Source: Candidatus Parabacteroides intestinavium (GTDB lineage Bacteria > Bacteroidota > Bacteroidia > Bacteroidales > Tannerellaceae). Taken from it: DNA of 26,103 nt. Under the pieces are notes generated by a model. That model did no database searches and was not told the DNA's origin. It saw nothing but the letters and a program-made list of their open reading frames with translations. Below are positions 15,223 to 23,502 of the stretch, in pieces; the first letter of the stretch is position 1, and each line of letters starts with the position of its first letter. The stretch spans positions 1 through 26,103 of the forward strand of contig DWYO01000073.1 in NCBI GenBank assembly GCA_019118725.1. Direction: 5' to 3'. Made by a program: the position numbers and the translations under genes.

Positions 15223-15821
15223 TGCTCAACGATTTCAACTACTTCGACTTGGAAGACAAGGGTGGTATAAGGAAGCATGGTTACATTGCCGTAATTATCT
15301 CGATCGCCGGTTGTCCCATATCCTAAGGAATAGGGCACCCAGATCTCCCATACATCCCCAACGTGCATGTGCTGTAGAGCTGTAGCCCAACCATCAATGA
15401 CTCCGGTTCCGACCGTAAACGTAAAAGGCTCATCCCCATCTTCTTCCAAACAAGAATCAAACACCTCGCCTTCGGTCAGGACATTGTTCAGATCTGCCAC
15501 GCGATTGCCCTCTTCATCGGTGACATAGCATTCTTTATAATAGCAGGAAACAGTACTTGTAAAGTAAATCGTTTCCGTCCCCTCGCCCTCTTTCAAGACT
15601 TTATAGAGGATTCGGCCATTCCCGCTTTCAGAATAAATATATTCCATGCTCTCATCTTTCTCCTTTTCCGAGAAAGCAGCCACATTCAGGTCACGCCAAG
15701 CCTCATCAACCGGCACCGGTGAAAAACTATTGCCGTCATCTTCGTTATCATCATCACCACAAGCGGGAAATACGAGCAGCAATCCGAACAACATTACTGC
15801 AATCTGCCAAAATCTCTTCAT
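15219..15821 (-). CDS. FKBP-type peptidyl-prolyl isomerase lipoprotein
   Basis: Lipoprotein of 200 residues that should help fold proteins in the cell envelope by proline isomerisation. The leader MKRFWQIAVMLFGLLLVFPAC has a lipobox ending at C21, followed by an acidic stretch (DDDNEDDG) of the kind that favours surface or outer-membrane sorting in Bacteroidetes. The FKBP domain spans about 85-200, with VGTGVIDGWATALQHMHVGD and VPYSLGYG as the typical G-x-G-x-V-I-x-G-W and P-x-x-L-G-Y-G motifs, and FQVEVVEI as the last strand. A loop (VTDEEGNRVADL) replaces part of the canonical first strands. It sits 4 bases after glyS and overlaps DUF554. Confidence 0.92.
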   Translation of the reverse strand: MKRFWQIAVMLFGLLLVFPACGDDDNEDDGNSFSPVPVDEAWRDLNVAAFSEKEKDESMEYIYSESGNGRILYKVLKEGEGTETIYFTSTVSCYYKECYVTDEEGNRVADLNNVLTEGEVFDSCLEEDGDEPFTFTVGTGVIDGWATALQHMHVGDVWEIWVPYSLGYGTTGDRDNYGNVTMLPYTTLVFQVEVVEIVEQ

Positions 15822-15825
15822 GTTT

Positions 15826-17370
15826 TTATTCTATGATTTTCTTCAACAAACTCTTCATGCTGACCTTCTCGGCGATAATATCATGCAATTTATCGATCGA
15901 GACACGCTCCTGCTCCATCGTATCGCGGAAACGGATGGTCACGCAATTATCCTTCAGCGTATCATGATCTACCGTGATACAATAAGGCGTACCAATCGCA
16001 TCCTGCCGGCGATAACGCTTTCCGATAGAATCCTTCTCGTCATACTGGCAACGGAAGTCCAGACGAAGCATCTGCATGATTTCCTCAGCCTTTTCAGGAA
16101 GCCCGTCTTTTTTCACTAATGGCAATACGGCAAGTTTCACCGGTGCCAACGCAGCAGGGAGCTTCAATACCACACGACTCTCGCCATTATCTAATGTCTC
16201 CTCGCAATAAGCACCCGCCATTACACTCAGGAACATACGGTCTACACCGATAGAGGTCTCGATGACATACGGCGTATAACTCTGGTTCAATTCCGGGTCA
16301 AAATACTGGATCTTCTTACCCGAATATTTCTCGTGTTGCGAAAGGTCAAAATTCGTACGGCTATGGATTCCTTCCACCTCCTTAAATCCGAACGGCATTT
16401 CGAATTCGATATCGGTAGCGGCATTCGCATAGTGTGCTAACTTCTCATGATCATGGAAACGGTATTTTTCATTGCCCAAGCCCAAAGCCTGATGCCATTT
16501 GAGGCGTGTCTCTTTCCATTTCTTGAACCAGGTTATCTCCTCGCCCGGACGAACAAAGAACTGCATCTCCATCTGTTCGAACTCACGCATACGGAAGATA
16601 AACTGACGCGCTACAATCTCATTACGGAACGCTTTACCGATCTGTGCGATACCGAACGGAATCTTCATACGGCCGGTTTTCTGTACGTTGAGGAAGTTCA
16701 CAAAGATACCTTGAGCCGTTTCCGGACGAAGATATACCTTCATCGAACCATCGGCCGTAGATCCCATCTCGGTCGAGAACATCAAATTGAACTGGCGAAC
16801 ATCCGTCCAGTTACGTGTACCCGATATAGGACACACAATTTCGCAATCCAAGATAAGCTGACGCAAATCCTCGAAGTTCGAATCGTTCATGTCTTTCGAG
16901 TAGCGTTCATGGATTTCATTCCATTTAGCCTGATGCTCAAGGACACGCGGATTCGTTTCGCGGAACTTCGCTTCGTCAAAAGCATCCCCAAATTTCTTAG
17001 CGGCTTTGGCCACCTCCTTATTAATCTTTTCTTCGATCTTCGCCAAATGGTCTTCAATCAACACATCAGCGCGATAACGTTTCTTCGAATCCTTGTTATC
17101 AATCAACGGGTCGTTAAACGCATCCACATGTCCGGAAGCTTTCCAGATAGTAGGATGCATAAAGATAGCGGAATCCAATCCTACCACGTTCTCGTGCAGG
17201 AGCGTCATGCTATCCCACCAATACTTCTTGATATTGTTTTTAAGCTCTACGCCATTCTGACCATAATCATATACGGCGCCTAATCCGTCATAAATTTCAG
17301 AGGAAGGAAATACGAATCCGTATTCTTTACAATGCGATACTAACTTTTTAAAAACATCTTCTTGTGCCAT
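15826..17370 (-). CDS. glyS: Glycyl-tRNA synthetase, single-chain class II type
   Basis: Class II synthetase that charges tRNA-Gly, here the homodimeric form (514 residues), not the alpha2beta2 form of E. coli. Motif 2 and neighbours are visible as RPETAQGIFVNFLN and IGKAFRNEI, followed by FRMREFEQMEMQFF. An insertion near 110-150 (KIEEKINKEVAKAAKKFGDAF) is rich in charged residues. Motif 3 appears as ETSIGVDRMFL, and the C-terminal anticodon-binding domain begins about LKLPAALAPVKLAVLPL. The start is the ATG at 17370. A sequence close to the -7 consensus (TTACTTTG) lies about 40 bases upstream. First gene of the glyS-FKBP-DUF554 operon. Confidence 0.96.
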   Translation of the reverse strand: MAQEDVFKKLVSHCKEYGFVFPSSEIYDGLGAVYDYGQNGVELKNNIKKYWWDSMTLLHENVVGLDSAIFMHPTIWKASGHVDAFNDPLIDNKDSKKRYRADVLIEDHLAKIEEKINKEVAKAAKKFGDAFDEAKFRETNPRVLEHQAKWNEIHERYSKDMNDSNFEDLRQLILDCEIVCPISGTRNWTDVRQFNLMFSTEMGSTADGSMKVYLRPETAQGIFVNFLNVQKTGRMKIPFGIAQIGKAFRNEIVARQFIFRMREFEQMEMQFFVRPGEEITWFKKWKETRLKWHQALGLGNEKYRFHDHEKLAHYANAATDIEFEMPFGFKEVEGIHSRTNFDLSQHEKYSGKKIQYFDPELNQSYTPYVIETSIGVDRMFLSVMAGAYCEETLDNGESRVVLKLPAALAPVKLAVLPLVKKDGLPEKAEEIMQMLRLDFRCQYDEKDSIGKRYRRQDAIGTPYCITVDHDTLKDNCVTIRFRDTMEQERVSIDKLHDIIAEKVSMKSLLKKIIE

Positions 17371-17490
17371 ATAGCCTTATTCTTTCGATTATACATTTCC
17401 TTATCAACCTGCAAAGTAAGTGATTTTTTTTGTTACTAAGCATCACTTTTACGTTTTTAGCTTGCAGAGACACAAAATTTTACATCTCAG

Positions 17491-17577
17491 AGAGGTAAGG
17501 CTTTTCCCATTTAAAGCAAAAACGATTTGCAGATTACCCTTTTCGTTTAAGAGGAAAAGCCTTTTCAACGGACCTCT
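17491..17577. terminator. Long inverted repeat between deoC and glyS, possible terminator
   Basis: AAGGCTTTTCC (17497-17507) pairs perfectly with GGAAAAGCCTT (17553-17563). It is flanked by a second matched pair, AGAGGT (17491-17496) and ACCTCT (17572-17577). The 45-base loop can itself form an AAACGA/TCGTTT stem. It lies 12 bases past the deoC stop and before the glyS promoter, so a terminator for the mnmG-to-deoC genes is the simplest reading, but no T run follows the stem on the minus strand. Confidence 0.5.
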
Positions 17578-17588
17578 TATGACCTTTA

Positions 17589-18551
17589 TCAGAGTCCCAA
17601 CCGGTGCTCGATGTCTCCCACCAAACTACTTGCTCCGATACGGAACAGGTCTTTGGTCAACCACTCCGTACCTAATATTTCTTTAACCAGGGTATAATAC
17701 TTAACCGCATCTTCAGCGGTACGGATTCCTCCGGACACCTTAATACCTCGTTTCTCACCCGTCAATTCGTAGTATTTCTTAATCACCTGGCACATTACAT
17801 AAGCCGCTTCTGGAGTAGCTCCCGGATACCCCTTGCCCGTTGATGTCTTGATGAAATCGGCATTCGAATAAAGTGCCAAGATAGAAGCCTTGCGGATATT
17901 CTCAACCGAAGCTAACGCACCAGTCTCCAGAATCACCTTCAGACGGGCCTCCCGGCAACTTTCCTTAATTTCCGCCAATTCATCGCAAAGCTCCTCATAA
18001 CTTTCCTCAATAAAATATCCCAAATTAAGCACCACATCTATTTCATCGGCCCCTTGCATCACACACATAGCCGTCTCGGCAATCTTTACCTCAGTAAAAG
18101 TTTGCGAAGCCGGAAATCCCGCACTTACCGCGGCTATGTTTACATCTTGTGCGGTCAAAGCTTGCTTAACGGTTTCGACAAATAGCGGATAGACACAAAT
18201 AGCCGCCACATTCGGAATATCAGGGCGTGTCCCTTCAAAATCATTCACCGATTCCGTCATTTTCCAAATCGTCTCCCGGGTATCTACGCTGGTCAGTGAG
18301 GTCAGGTCGATGAAACCGTGTATTTCCTTCAACACTTCAGGAGTAAAATTCTCTGAAGCATGTTTTTCCAACAAAGCATTCACCTGATGGGACACCTCTT
18401 CATCGCTTCCGTATGAATCGAATTTAGCGAAAGCCTCATGATATTTGTCAGCATTCACTTTGGCAAATTCTTCCGGACGCTCTTCCCACCCCTCGATTCC
18501 GTGGTCGTGCCCGCACCCACAATGGCAATCATGTGTATGTTCCATATTCAT
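17589..18551 (-). CDS. deoC: Deoxyribose-phosphate aldolase with metal-ligand-rich N-terminus
   Basis: Class I aldolase that splits 2-deoxyribose-5-phosphate to acetaldehyde and glyceraldehyde-3-phosphate in deoxynucleoside breakdown. The Schiff-base lysine lies in ADFIKTSTG (K235), the helper lysine in GIKVSGGIRT (K271), and the acidic partner in EIDVVLN (D172). At 320 residues it is about 60 longer than E. coli DeoC (259). The extra N-terminus begins with a His/Cys cluster (HTHDCHCGCGHDHG, residues 5-18) followed by an acidic helical stretch. Its ATG overlaps the MazG stop by four bases (ATGA); a second ATG two codons on is possible. Last gene of the mnmG-side cluster. Confidence 0.94.
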   Translation of the reverse strand: MNMEHTHDCHCGCGHDHGIEGWEERPEEFAKVNADKYHEAFAKFDSYGSDEEVSHQVNALLEKHASENFTPEVLKEIHGFIDLTSLTSVDTRETIWKMTESVNDFEGTRPDIPNVAAICVYPLFVETVKQALTAQDVNIAAVSAGFPASQTFTEVKIAETAMCVMQGADEIDVVLNLGYFIEESYEELCDELAEIKESCREARLKVILETGALASVENIRKASILALYSNADFIKTSTGKGYPGATPEAAYVMCQVIKKYYELTGEKRGIKVSGGIRTAEDAVKYYTLVKEILGTEWLTKDLFRIGASSLVGDIEHRLGL

Positions 18552-18883
18552 AATTTTTGATTGTTTATATGTCGTTCTTTATCCCGATTCGTTTTCTTTT
18601 GCATATTTTTTCCCAAAGCCTCCGTCAGGTCGACCCCGGTCTGATTCGCCAAACAGATAAGTACCCAAAGCACATCCGCCATTTCATCGCCCAAATCTTT
18701 TTGTTTATCGCTCTCCTTAAACGATTGTTCTCCATACATCCGGGCAATCAGGCGTGCTACCTCTCCTACTTCTTCCGTTAGAATCGCCATATTGGTCAGT
18801 TCATTAAAATAACGGACTCCGTATGTCTTGATCCAGGCATCTACCATGTGTTGCGCTTCGCGAATAGTTATTTCCTTTTCCAT
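18548..18883 (-). CDS. MazG-like nucleotide pyrophosphohydrolase
   Basis: Small all-helical NTP pyrophosphatase (111 residues) of the MazG superfamily, which removes unwanted or damaged (d)NTPs by cutting them to NMP and pyrophosphate. The metal-binding pattern is present: E37-E38-x-x-E41 (LTEEVGEVARL) and E67-x-x-D70 (LGDEMADVLW), matching E-x-x-E plus E-x-x-D. The single short domain sets it apart from the long two-domain E. coli MazG. It lies 46 bases after dtd and overlaps deoC by 4 bases, which suggests a joint nucleotide housekeeping role. The tail (KKTNRDKERHINNQKL) is basic and probably disordered. Confidence 0.9.
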   Translation of the reverse strand: MEKEITIREAQHMVDAWIKTYGVRYFNELTNMAILTEEVGEVARLIARMYGEQSFKESDKQKDLGDEMADVLWVLICLANQTGVDLTEALGKNMQKKTNRDKERHINNQKL

Positions 18884-18929
18884 ACTATATGAGTTTTATT
18901 CTCCAATCAAAACGCATAAACTAAAAAAA

Positions 18930-19382
18930 CTATTCCTTATTTTGCGTATCGATCAGGATGGTCACCGGACCATCATTCAACAACTCAACCTTCATATCGG
19001 CGCCGAAAGTTCCGGTCTGCACCTCTTTGCCCAATTGCAATCCCATCTCAGAACAAAAAGATTCATACATAGGAATGGCATACTCGGGTTTCGAAGCCTT
19101 CAGATAAGAGGGCCTATTGCCTTTCTTCGTAGAAGCATGGAGCGTGAATTGACTTACCACCAAAATTTCACCATCAACCTCTACCACCGATTTATTCATA
19201 ACTCCGTTTTCATCATCAAAGATACGCAAATGAGCTATTTTCTTGCAAAGCCATTCGATATCTTCCTGCGTATCCCGGTCTTCTATTCCGACCAGGATCA
19301 ATAGGCCCTTGCCTATTTTCGATTTCAGATTACCATCTATCGTAACCGATGCGTGTTGCACACGTTGTATAACTACTCTCAT
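18930..19382 (-). CDS. dtd: D-aminoacyl-tRNA deacylase
   Basis: Proofreading enzyme that frees tRNA from wrongly attached D-amino acids and glycine. The 150-residue length is normal. Visible motifs are MRVVIQRVQHASVTIDG at the start, S-Q-F-T at 77-80, and the Gly-cisPro signature at 138-139 within NDGPVTIL. The insertion of D in N-D-G-P-V-T instead of N-x-G-P-V-T is within family variation. Its start lies one base after the uvrC stop, so translation is probably coupled to uvrC. The same window holds tyrS, whose product is a known source of D-Tyr-tRNA, but the genes are not linked in one transcript. Confidence 0.96.
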   Translation of the reverse strand: MRVVIQRVQHASVTIDGNLKSKIGKGLLILVGIEDRDTQEDIEWLCKKIAHLRIFDDENGVMNKSVVEVDGEILVVSQFTLHASTKKGNRPSYLKASKPEYAIPMYESFCSEMGLQLGKEVQTGTFGADMKVELLNDGPVTILIDTQNKE

Positions 19383-19383
19383 A

Positions 19384-21213
19384 TTATTTTGAGTTTATTC
19401 GTTTCTGTTCCAGTCCTTCCATCAAAAGCCGGGCTTTTGCCGGGCCAATGATTGAGGCTATTTCATCCTGACCGGCCTCTTTAAGCCGCTTTACGCTCTT
19501 AAAATGTTTCAACAAGACAATTTTCGTCTTTTCACCGATTCCCTTTATCGTATCCAGCTCCGAACGATTCTGGCTCTTGCTCCGCTTGTCCCGATGGAAT
19601 GTAATCGCAAAGCGATGCACCTCATCCTGCATCCGAGTCAATAAATGAAACAACGGGCTATCCAGTTTCATGCCGATAGGCTCAGGCGGAAATCCGAATA
19701 GCAATTCCGCGGTACGGTGATGATTATCTTTGGCCAAACCGGCAATGGGTATGGACAAATGCAGCTCATCCTCGATAACCGAACGCACCACCTCCATCTG
19801 CCCTTTCCCGCCATCGGTAATAATCAGATTAGGCAACGGGCTCCCCTCTTCTATCGCCCGTTGATAACGTCGGCGCACGACCTCCTTCATCGAAGCATAA
19901 TCGTCCGGCCCTACAACGGTCTTGATAATATATTTCCGATAATCATTTTTCGAGGGTTTCCCCATCTTAAACACGACACATGCCGCTACAGCATCGCTTC
20001 CTTGAATATTGGAATTATCGAAGCACTCGATTTGAACGGGCAATTCCCTCAAATGGAGCGCATCTTGAATCTCTTTCAAAAGACGTGTAGCCCGTTGTTC
20101 CGGATTCAATTTCTCTGCTTGCTTCAATTTGTCCAACTTATATTGTTTCCCGTTCATTTCGGACAACTCGAGCAATTTCTTCTTATCCCCCCGTTGTGGG
20201 ATGGTAAATGTAACGCCCTCCAGTTCGACATCAATCGGGAAAGGCAGGATAATCTCCCGGGCATGACTATCAAAGCGCTTCCGCATTTCTACAATTCCCA
20301 AAGTAAGCAAATCCTCCTTGGTCTCATCCAGGCGCCTTTTGTACTCGAAAGTATAAGCCTGCACTATAGCTCCATTTCCGATATGCAGGTAATTGATGTA
20401 AGCCGATGCTTCATTTTCGGTAATAGAAAAGACATCTATATTATGTAACATCGGAGGTACCACCGTTGACTTGGATCGATAATTTTCAATAGCCTCATAT
20501 TTTTCCTTGAGCTTTTGCGCCTCTTCAAACTTCAATTCCGAAGCCAACTTTTGCATTTGTTCATAAAGGTGCTTGCTCACCTGCGAAATATTCCCCCGGA
20601 GAATCTCTTTAATTTCCGAGACATTTTGCTGGTATTCCTCCAACGATTGCAAGCCCTCACACGGGCCTTTGCATCGTTTGATATGATATTCCAAGCACAC
20701 CTTGTAACGCCCTTCACGGATTGACTCCGGAGTCAACGGGTATTTGCATGTGCGGATTGGATATAAATCTTTAATCAATTGCAACATCACCTTAGCCGTA
20801 TATACCGATGGATAAGGACCATAATACCGGGAACCGTCACGCACGATATTCCGGGTCTGATAGATACGCGGAAAATATTCGTTTTTCACCACGATAGACG
20901 GATAGGTTTTATCGTCTTTCAGCAAAACATTATACCGAGGATGATATTGCTTAATCAAATTATTTTCCAAAAGCAATGCATCCTGTTCGGTATCTACCAC
21001 GAAATATTTAATATCCCGAATCTGTTTCACCAAAACCCGCGTCTTGTTGCTATCGTGTTGCTTATTGAAATAGGACGAAACCCGGCGCTTCAGGTTCTTT
21101 GCCTTGCCGACATAGATAATCGTCCCCTTCTCGTCAAAATACTGATAGCATCCGGGCTTTTCCGGGATAACCGCTAAGATAGATTTGATATGCCTAAGTA
21201 CTTCTTCATCCAT
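19384..21213 (-). CDS. uvrC: UvrC, excinuclease ABC subunit C
   Basis: Nuclease subunit of nucleotide excision repair that makes both cuts around a lesion bound by UvrB. The 609-residue protein contains the N-terminal GIY-YIG nuclease (GCYQYFDEKGTIIYVGKAKNL, 21-41), a UVR helix pair for UvrB contact near 210-240 (LASELKFEEAQKLKEKYEAIENY), the RNase H-like second nuclease (IECFDNSNIQGSDAVAACVVF with LIITDGGKGQ) and C-terminal helix-hairpin-helix motifs (IKGIGEKTKIVLLKHF and IIGPAKARLL). The start ATG at 21213 is 81 bases after mnmG. A parS site lies in that gap. Confidence 0.97.
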   Translation of the reverse strand: MDEEVLRHIKSILAVIPEKPGCYQYFDEKGTIIYVGKAKNLKRRVSSYFNKQHDSNKTRVLVKQIRDIKYFVVDTEQDALLLENNLIKQYHPRYNVLLKDDKTYPSIVVKNEYFPRIYQTRNIVRDGSRYYGPYPSVYTAKVMLQLIKDLYPIRTCKYPLTPESIREGRYKVCLEYHIKRCKGPCEGLQSLEEYQQNVSEIKEILRGNISQVSKHLYEQMQKLASELKFEEAQKLKEKYEAIENYRSKSTVVPPMLHNIDVFSITENEASAYINYLHIGNGAIVQAYTFEYKRRLDETKEDLLTLGIVEMRKRFDSHAREIILPFPIDVELEGVTFTIPQRGDKKKLLELSEMNGKQYKLDKLKQAEKLNPEQRATRLLKEIQDALHLRELPVQIECFDNSNIQGSDAVAACVVFKMGKPSKNDYRKYIIKTVVGPDDYASMKEVVRRRYQRAIEEGSPLPNLIITDGGKGQMEVVRSVIEDELHLSIPIAGLAKDNHHRTAELLFGFPPEPIGMKLDSPLFHLLTRMQDEVHRFAITFHRDKRSKSQNRSELDTIKGIGEKTKIVLLKHFKSVKRLKEAGQDEIASIIGPAKARLLMEGLEQKRINSK

Positions 21214-21270
21214 TGTTTCAAATCCTCTAAATAGTCAAAACCAAATACTTAAGTGTATTTCCTAAAGTAA

Positions 21271-21286
21271 TGTTTCACGTGGAACA
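21271..21286. other. parS-like chromosome centromere site (ParB binding)
   Basis: TGTTTCACGTGGAACA differs at one position from the widely conserved parS consensus TGTTTCACGTGAAACA and from its own perfect palindrome. It occurs in the mnmG-uvrC spacer, outside coding sequence. A ParB nucleation site next to gidA/mnmG fits the common position of parS near the replication origin. It is the only such site in the window; parA and parB are not present here. Confidence 0.8.
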
Positions 21287-21294
21287 AGCCCCGA

Positions 21295-23172
21295 TTACCT
21301 TCCCAAAAGGACCAATAATATATTGATATCACTGGGCGAAATACCCGGGATCCGACTTGCCTGAGCGATCGTTTCAGGATCGATCCGTTCCAGTTTCTGG
21401 CGAGCCTCAGTAGACAAGGACTGGATACTCCCGTAATCAAATTTGCCTTTAATCCGGATACTCTCCAAACGACTAATCTTATCGGCTATCATTTGTTCAC
21501 GTTTGATATAGCCGCTATACTTAATCAAGATTTCCGAAGCCTCAATTATCTCCTCCTTGCGCGAAGCCGGAACCTTATCCAGCTCTTCTTTCAAGGCCGG
21601 AATCAGCTCGGCCAACTTCATCAAATCCAATTGTGGGCGAAGTACCAAATCATAGAGCTTGCCCCCATGAGCCAAAGGAGCCGTCCCCAAGCGTTCCAAC
21701 CCGGCATTAATATAATGTGGCTTTACGGAATAGTTTTCACAGAACCGGATAATCCGATCCCGGTGCTCTTTCTTTTCCTGAAGCAAATCAAACCGATGCC
21801 GGTTTGCCAAGCCCAATTGATAAGCACGTTCCGTCAAACGCATGTCCGCATCATCCTGACGCAGGAGAATACGATATTCGGCACGCGAAGTAAACATCCG
21901 ATAAGGCTCGTCTACCCCCTTTGTCACCAGATCATCAATCAAAACACCGATATAGGCCTCATCCCTACCCAAAAGGAACGGATTTCCGCCATGACAATTA
22001 ATATGCGCATTGATACCTGCCACCAGCCCTTGGCCGGCCGCCTCCTCATATCCGGTCGTTCCATTAATCTGCCCGGCAAAGAAAAGATTCTTGATGCGCT
22101 TCGTTTCCAAATTATGATTCAATTGAGTGGGGTCAAAAAAATCATATTCGATGGCATATCCCGGACGATAAATCTGAACATCCCGGAATGCCGGTATCGC
22201 TTGCAAAGCCCCTAACTGAACAGACAAAGGCAAGGAAGAAGAAAATCCATTCAAGTAATACTCCTGCGTGTCCTCGCCTTCCGGCTCCAAAAAGAGCTGA
22301 TGTTGGGGTTTATCGGAAAAAGTCACAATCTTTGTTTCGATACTAGGACAATAACGCGGACCGATACTCTTGATTTGTCCGTTATACAAAGGAGAATCCG
22401 GCAAACCTTCACGAAGGATCTCGTGGCAACGCTCATTGGTAAAACAAGTCCAACAACTCAATTGCTTCAATTCACGATGCGAAGTTTCCAAATAAGAGAA
22501 TTTATGAAAATCATCTTCGCCCGGTTGTTCCGTCATTTCCTCAAAATGAACACTCCGAGCATCGATACGAACCGGCGTACCGGTTTTCATCCGATCCGAT
22601 TTAATTCCCAAAGACACCAATTGTTCGGTCAATCCGACCGATGCCGGTTCCGAAATACGTCCGCCATGTATCTGAGTCCGCCCGATATGCATCAAACCAT
22701 TCAGGAACGTTCCGTTCGTCAAGACCACCGCCTTGGCATGAAACTCCACTCCCATTCCCGTACGGACACCGCACACCTGATTATCTTTGATGAGCAGCTC
22801 CTTCACCATATCCTGCCACATCCACAAGTTCGGTGTATTCTCCAAAATAGAGCGCCAGCAAGTGATGAAACGTGCACGGTCACTTTGAGCACGCGGACTC
22901 CACATAGCCGGCCCCTTACTCCGGTTTAACATACGGAATTGAATAGCCGTCCGGTCGGTCACGATTCCCATAAAACCGCCCAAAGCATCAATCTCCCGGA
23001 CAATTTGTCCTTTTGCGATTCCACCTACCGCCGGATTACAACTCATCTGCGCAATCTTATTCATGTCCATTGTAATCAGCAACGTCCTCGAACCCAAATT
23101 AGCCGAGGCCGATGCCGCCTCACATCCGGCGTGACCCGCGCCTACCACTATCACATCGTAATCGAATCTCAT
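21295..23172 (-). CDS. mnmG: tRNA U34 carboxymethylaminomethyl modification enzyme, FAD subunit
   Basis: FAD-dependent partner of MnmE that adds the carboxymethylaminomethyl group to wobble uridine in tRNAs such as tRNA-Gln(UUG), Lys and Glu (formerly gidA). The protein has 625 residues. The FAD-binding motif is DVIVVGAGHAGCEAA (6-20), followed by the family's LLITMDMNKIAQMSCNPAVGGIAKGQIVREIDALGG region. C53-region and C-terminal helical domain (RIPGISPSDINILLVLL) are as expected. The start ATG is 25 bases after a clear -7 element. First gene of the cluster mnmG-uvrC-dtd-mazG-deoC; the tRNA-Gln in this window is a likely substrate. Confidence 0.97.
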   Translation of the reverse strand: MRFDYDVIVVGAGHAGCEAASASANLGSRTLLITMDMNKIAQMSCNPAVGGIAKGQIVREIDALGGFMGIVTDRTAIQFRMLNRSKGPAMWSPRAQSDRARFITCWRSILENTPNLWMWQDMVKELLIKDNQVCGVRTGMGVEFHAKAVVLTNGTFLNGLMHIGRTQIHGGRISEPASVGLTEQLVSLGIKSDRMKTGTPVRIDARSVHFEEMTEQPGEDDFHKFSYLETSHRELKQLSCWTCFTNERCHEILREGLPDSPLYNGQIKSIGPRYCPSIETKIVTFSDKPQHQLFLEPEGEDTQEYYLNGFSSSLPLSVQLGALQAIPAFRDVQIYRPGYAIEYDFFDPTQLNHNLETKRIKNLFFAGQINGTTGYEEAAGQGLVAGINAHINCHGGNPFLLGRDEAYIGVLIDDLVTKGVDEPYRMFTSRAEYRILLRQDDADMRLTERAYQLGLANRHRFDLLQEKKEHRDRIIRFCENYSVKPHYINAGLERLGTAPLAHGGKLYDLVLRPQLDLMKLAELIPALKEELDKVPASRKEEIIEASEILIKYSGYIKREQMIADKISRLESIRIKGKFDYGSIQSLSTEARQKLERIDPETIAQASRIPGISPSDINILLVLLGR

Positions 23173-23196
23173 TTCGTTAAATCTTTATTTGTGATG

Positions 23197-23204
23197 CAAA
23201 GATA
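23197..23204 (-). promoter_or_regulatory. -7 promoter element of mnmG
   Basis: Minus-strand TATCTTTG, a perfect TAnnTTTG match, ends 24 bases before the mnmG start codon. No convincing -33 box was found. Confidence 0.55.
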
Positions 23205-23242
23205 GTGAGAAATCGGCAATCTTACGGGGCAGAGCTCAGGTA

Positions 23243-23345
23243 AAGCCATTTTTTAACCCGCAAAATAGCCCCATTTTTCGGGCAAATAGTCGAGCCGTTC
23301 AAAAAAATCGCCTTCTCGCGGAGTTAAAACGACCTATTTTTGCAT
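23243..23345 (+). repeat. Highly degenerate 21-23 bp periodic repeat array
   Basis: GCC-like triplets recur at 23245, 23268, 23289 (GTC), 23310 and 23332 (ACC), each followed by a pyrimidine-rich stretch and then an A-rich stretch (for example GCCATTTTTTAACCCGCAAA and GCCCCATTTTTCGGGCAAA). The pattern resembles the ATGCCTATCTTTTCCGACAAA unit 200 bases downstream, but single units are poorly conserved. The stretch from 23351 to 23502 is A/T-rich, with no gene seen. Confidence 0.35.
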
Positions 23346-23502
23346 TTAAAATATTGTATATTAATAGCTTATAGCAATTTTCAAGGTTTACCCAAAATGG
23401 AGCATTTAGAAGGAATCATGCCTCCTTCTCCAACCTTTGCTACTTAGAAGCTGGAATAAAATCAAAGCGACTTCTTATTGTTAAAAAATAACGATTATTT
23501 TC

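Noticed and set aside
16447..17283. A 278-codon plus-strand open frame
   Set aside because: It lies fully antisense to glyS, has no recognisable domain and no promoter, and is explained by codon bias of the real gene.
19717..20448. A 243-codon plus-strand open frame
   Set aside because: Antisense to uvrC, whose domains and motifs are intact; the antisense protein looks like no known family.
21493..22929. Two plus-strand open frames of 240 and 209 codons
   Set aside because: Both are antisense to mnmG, which is complete and typical.
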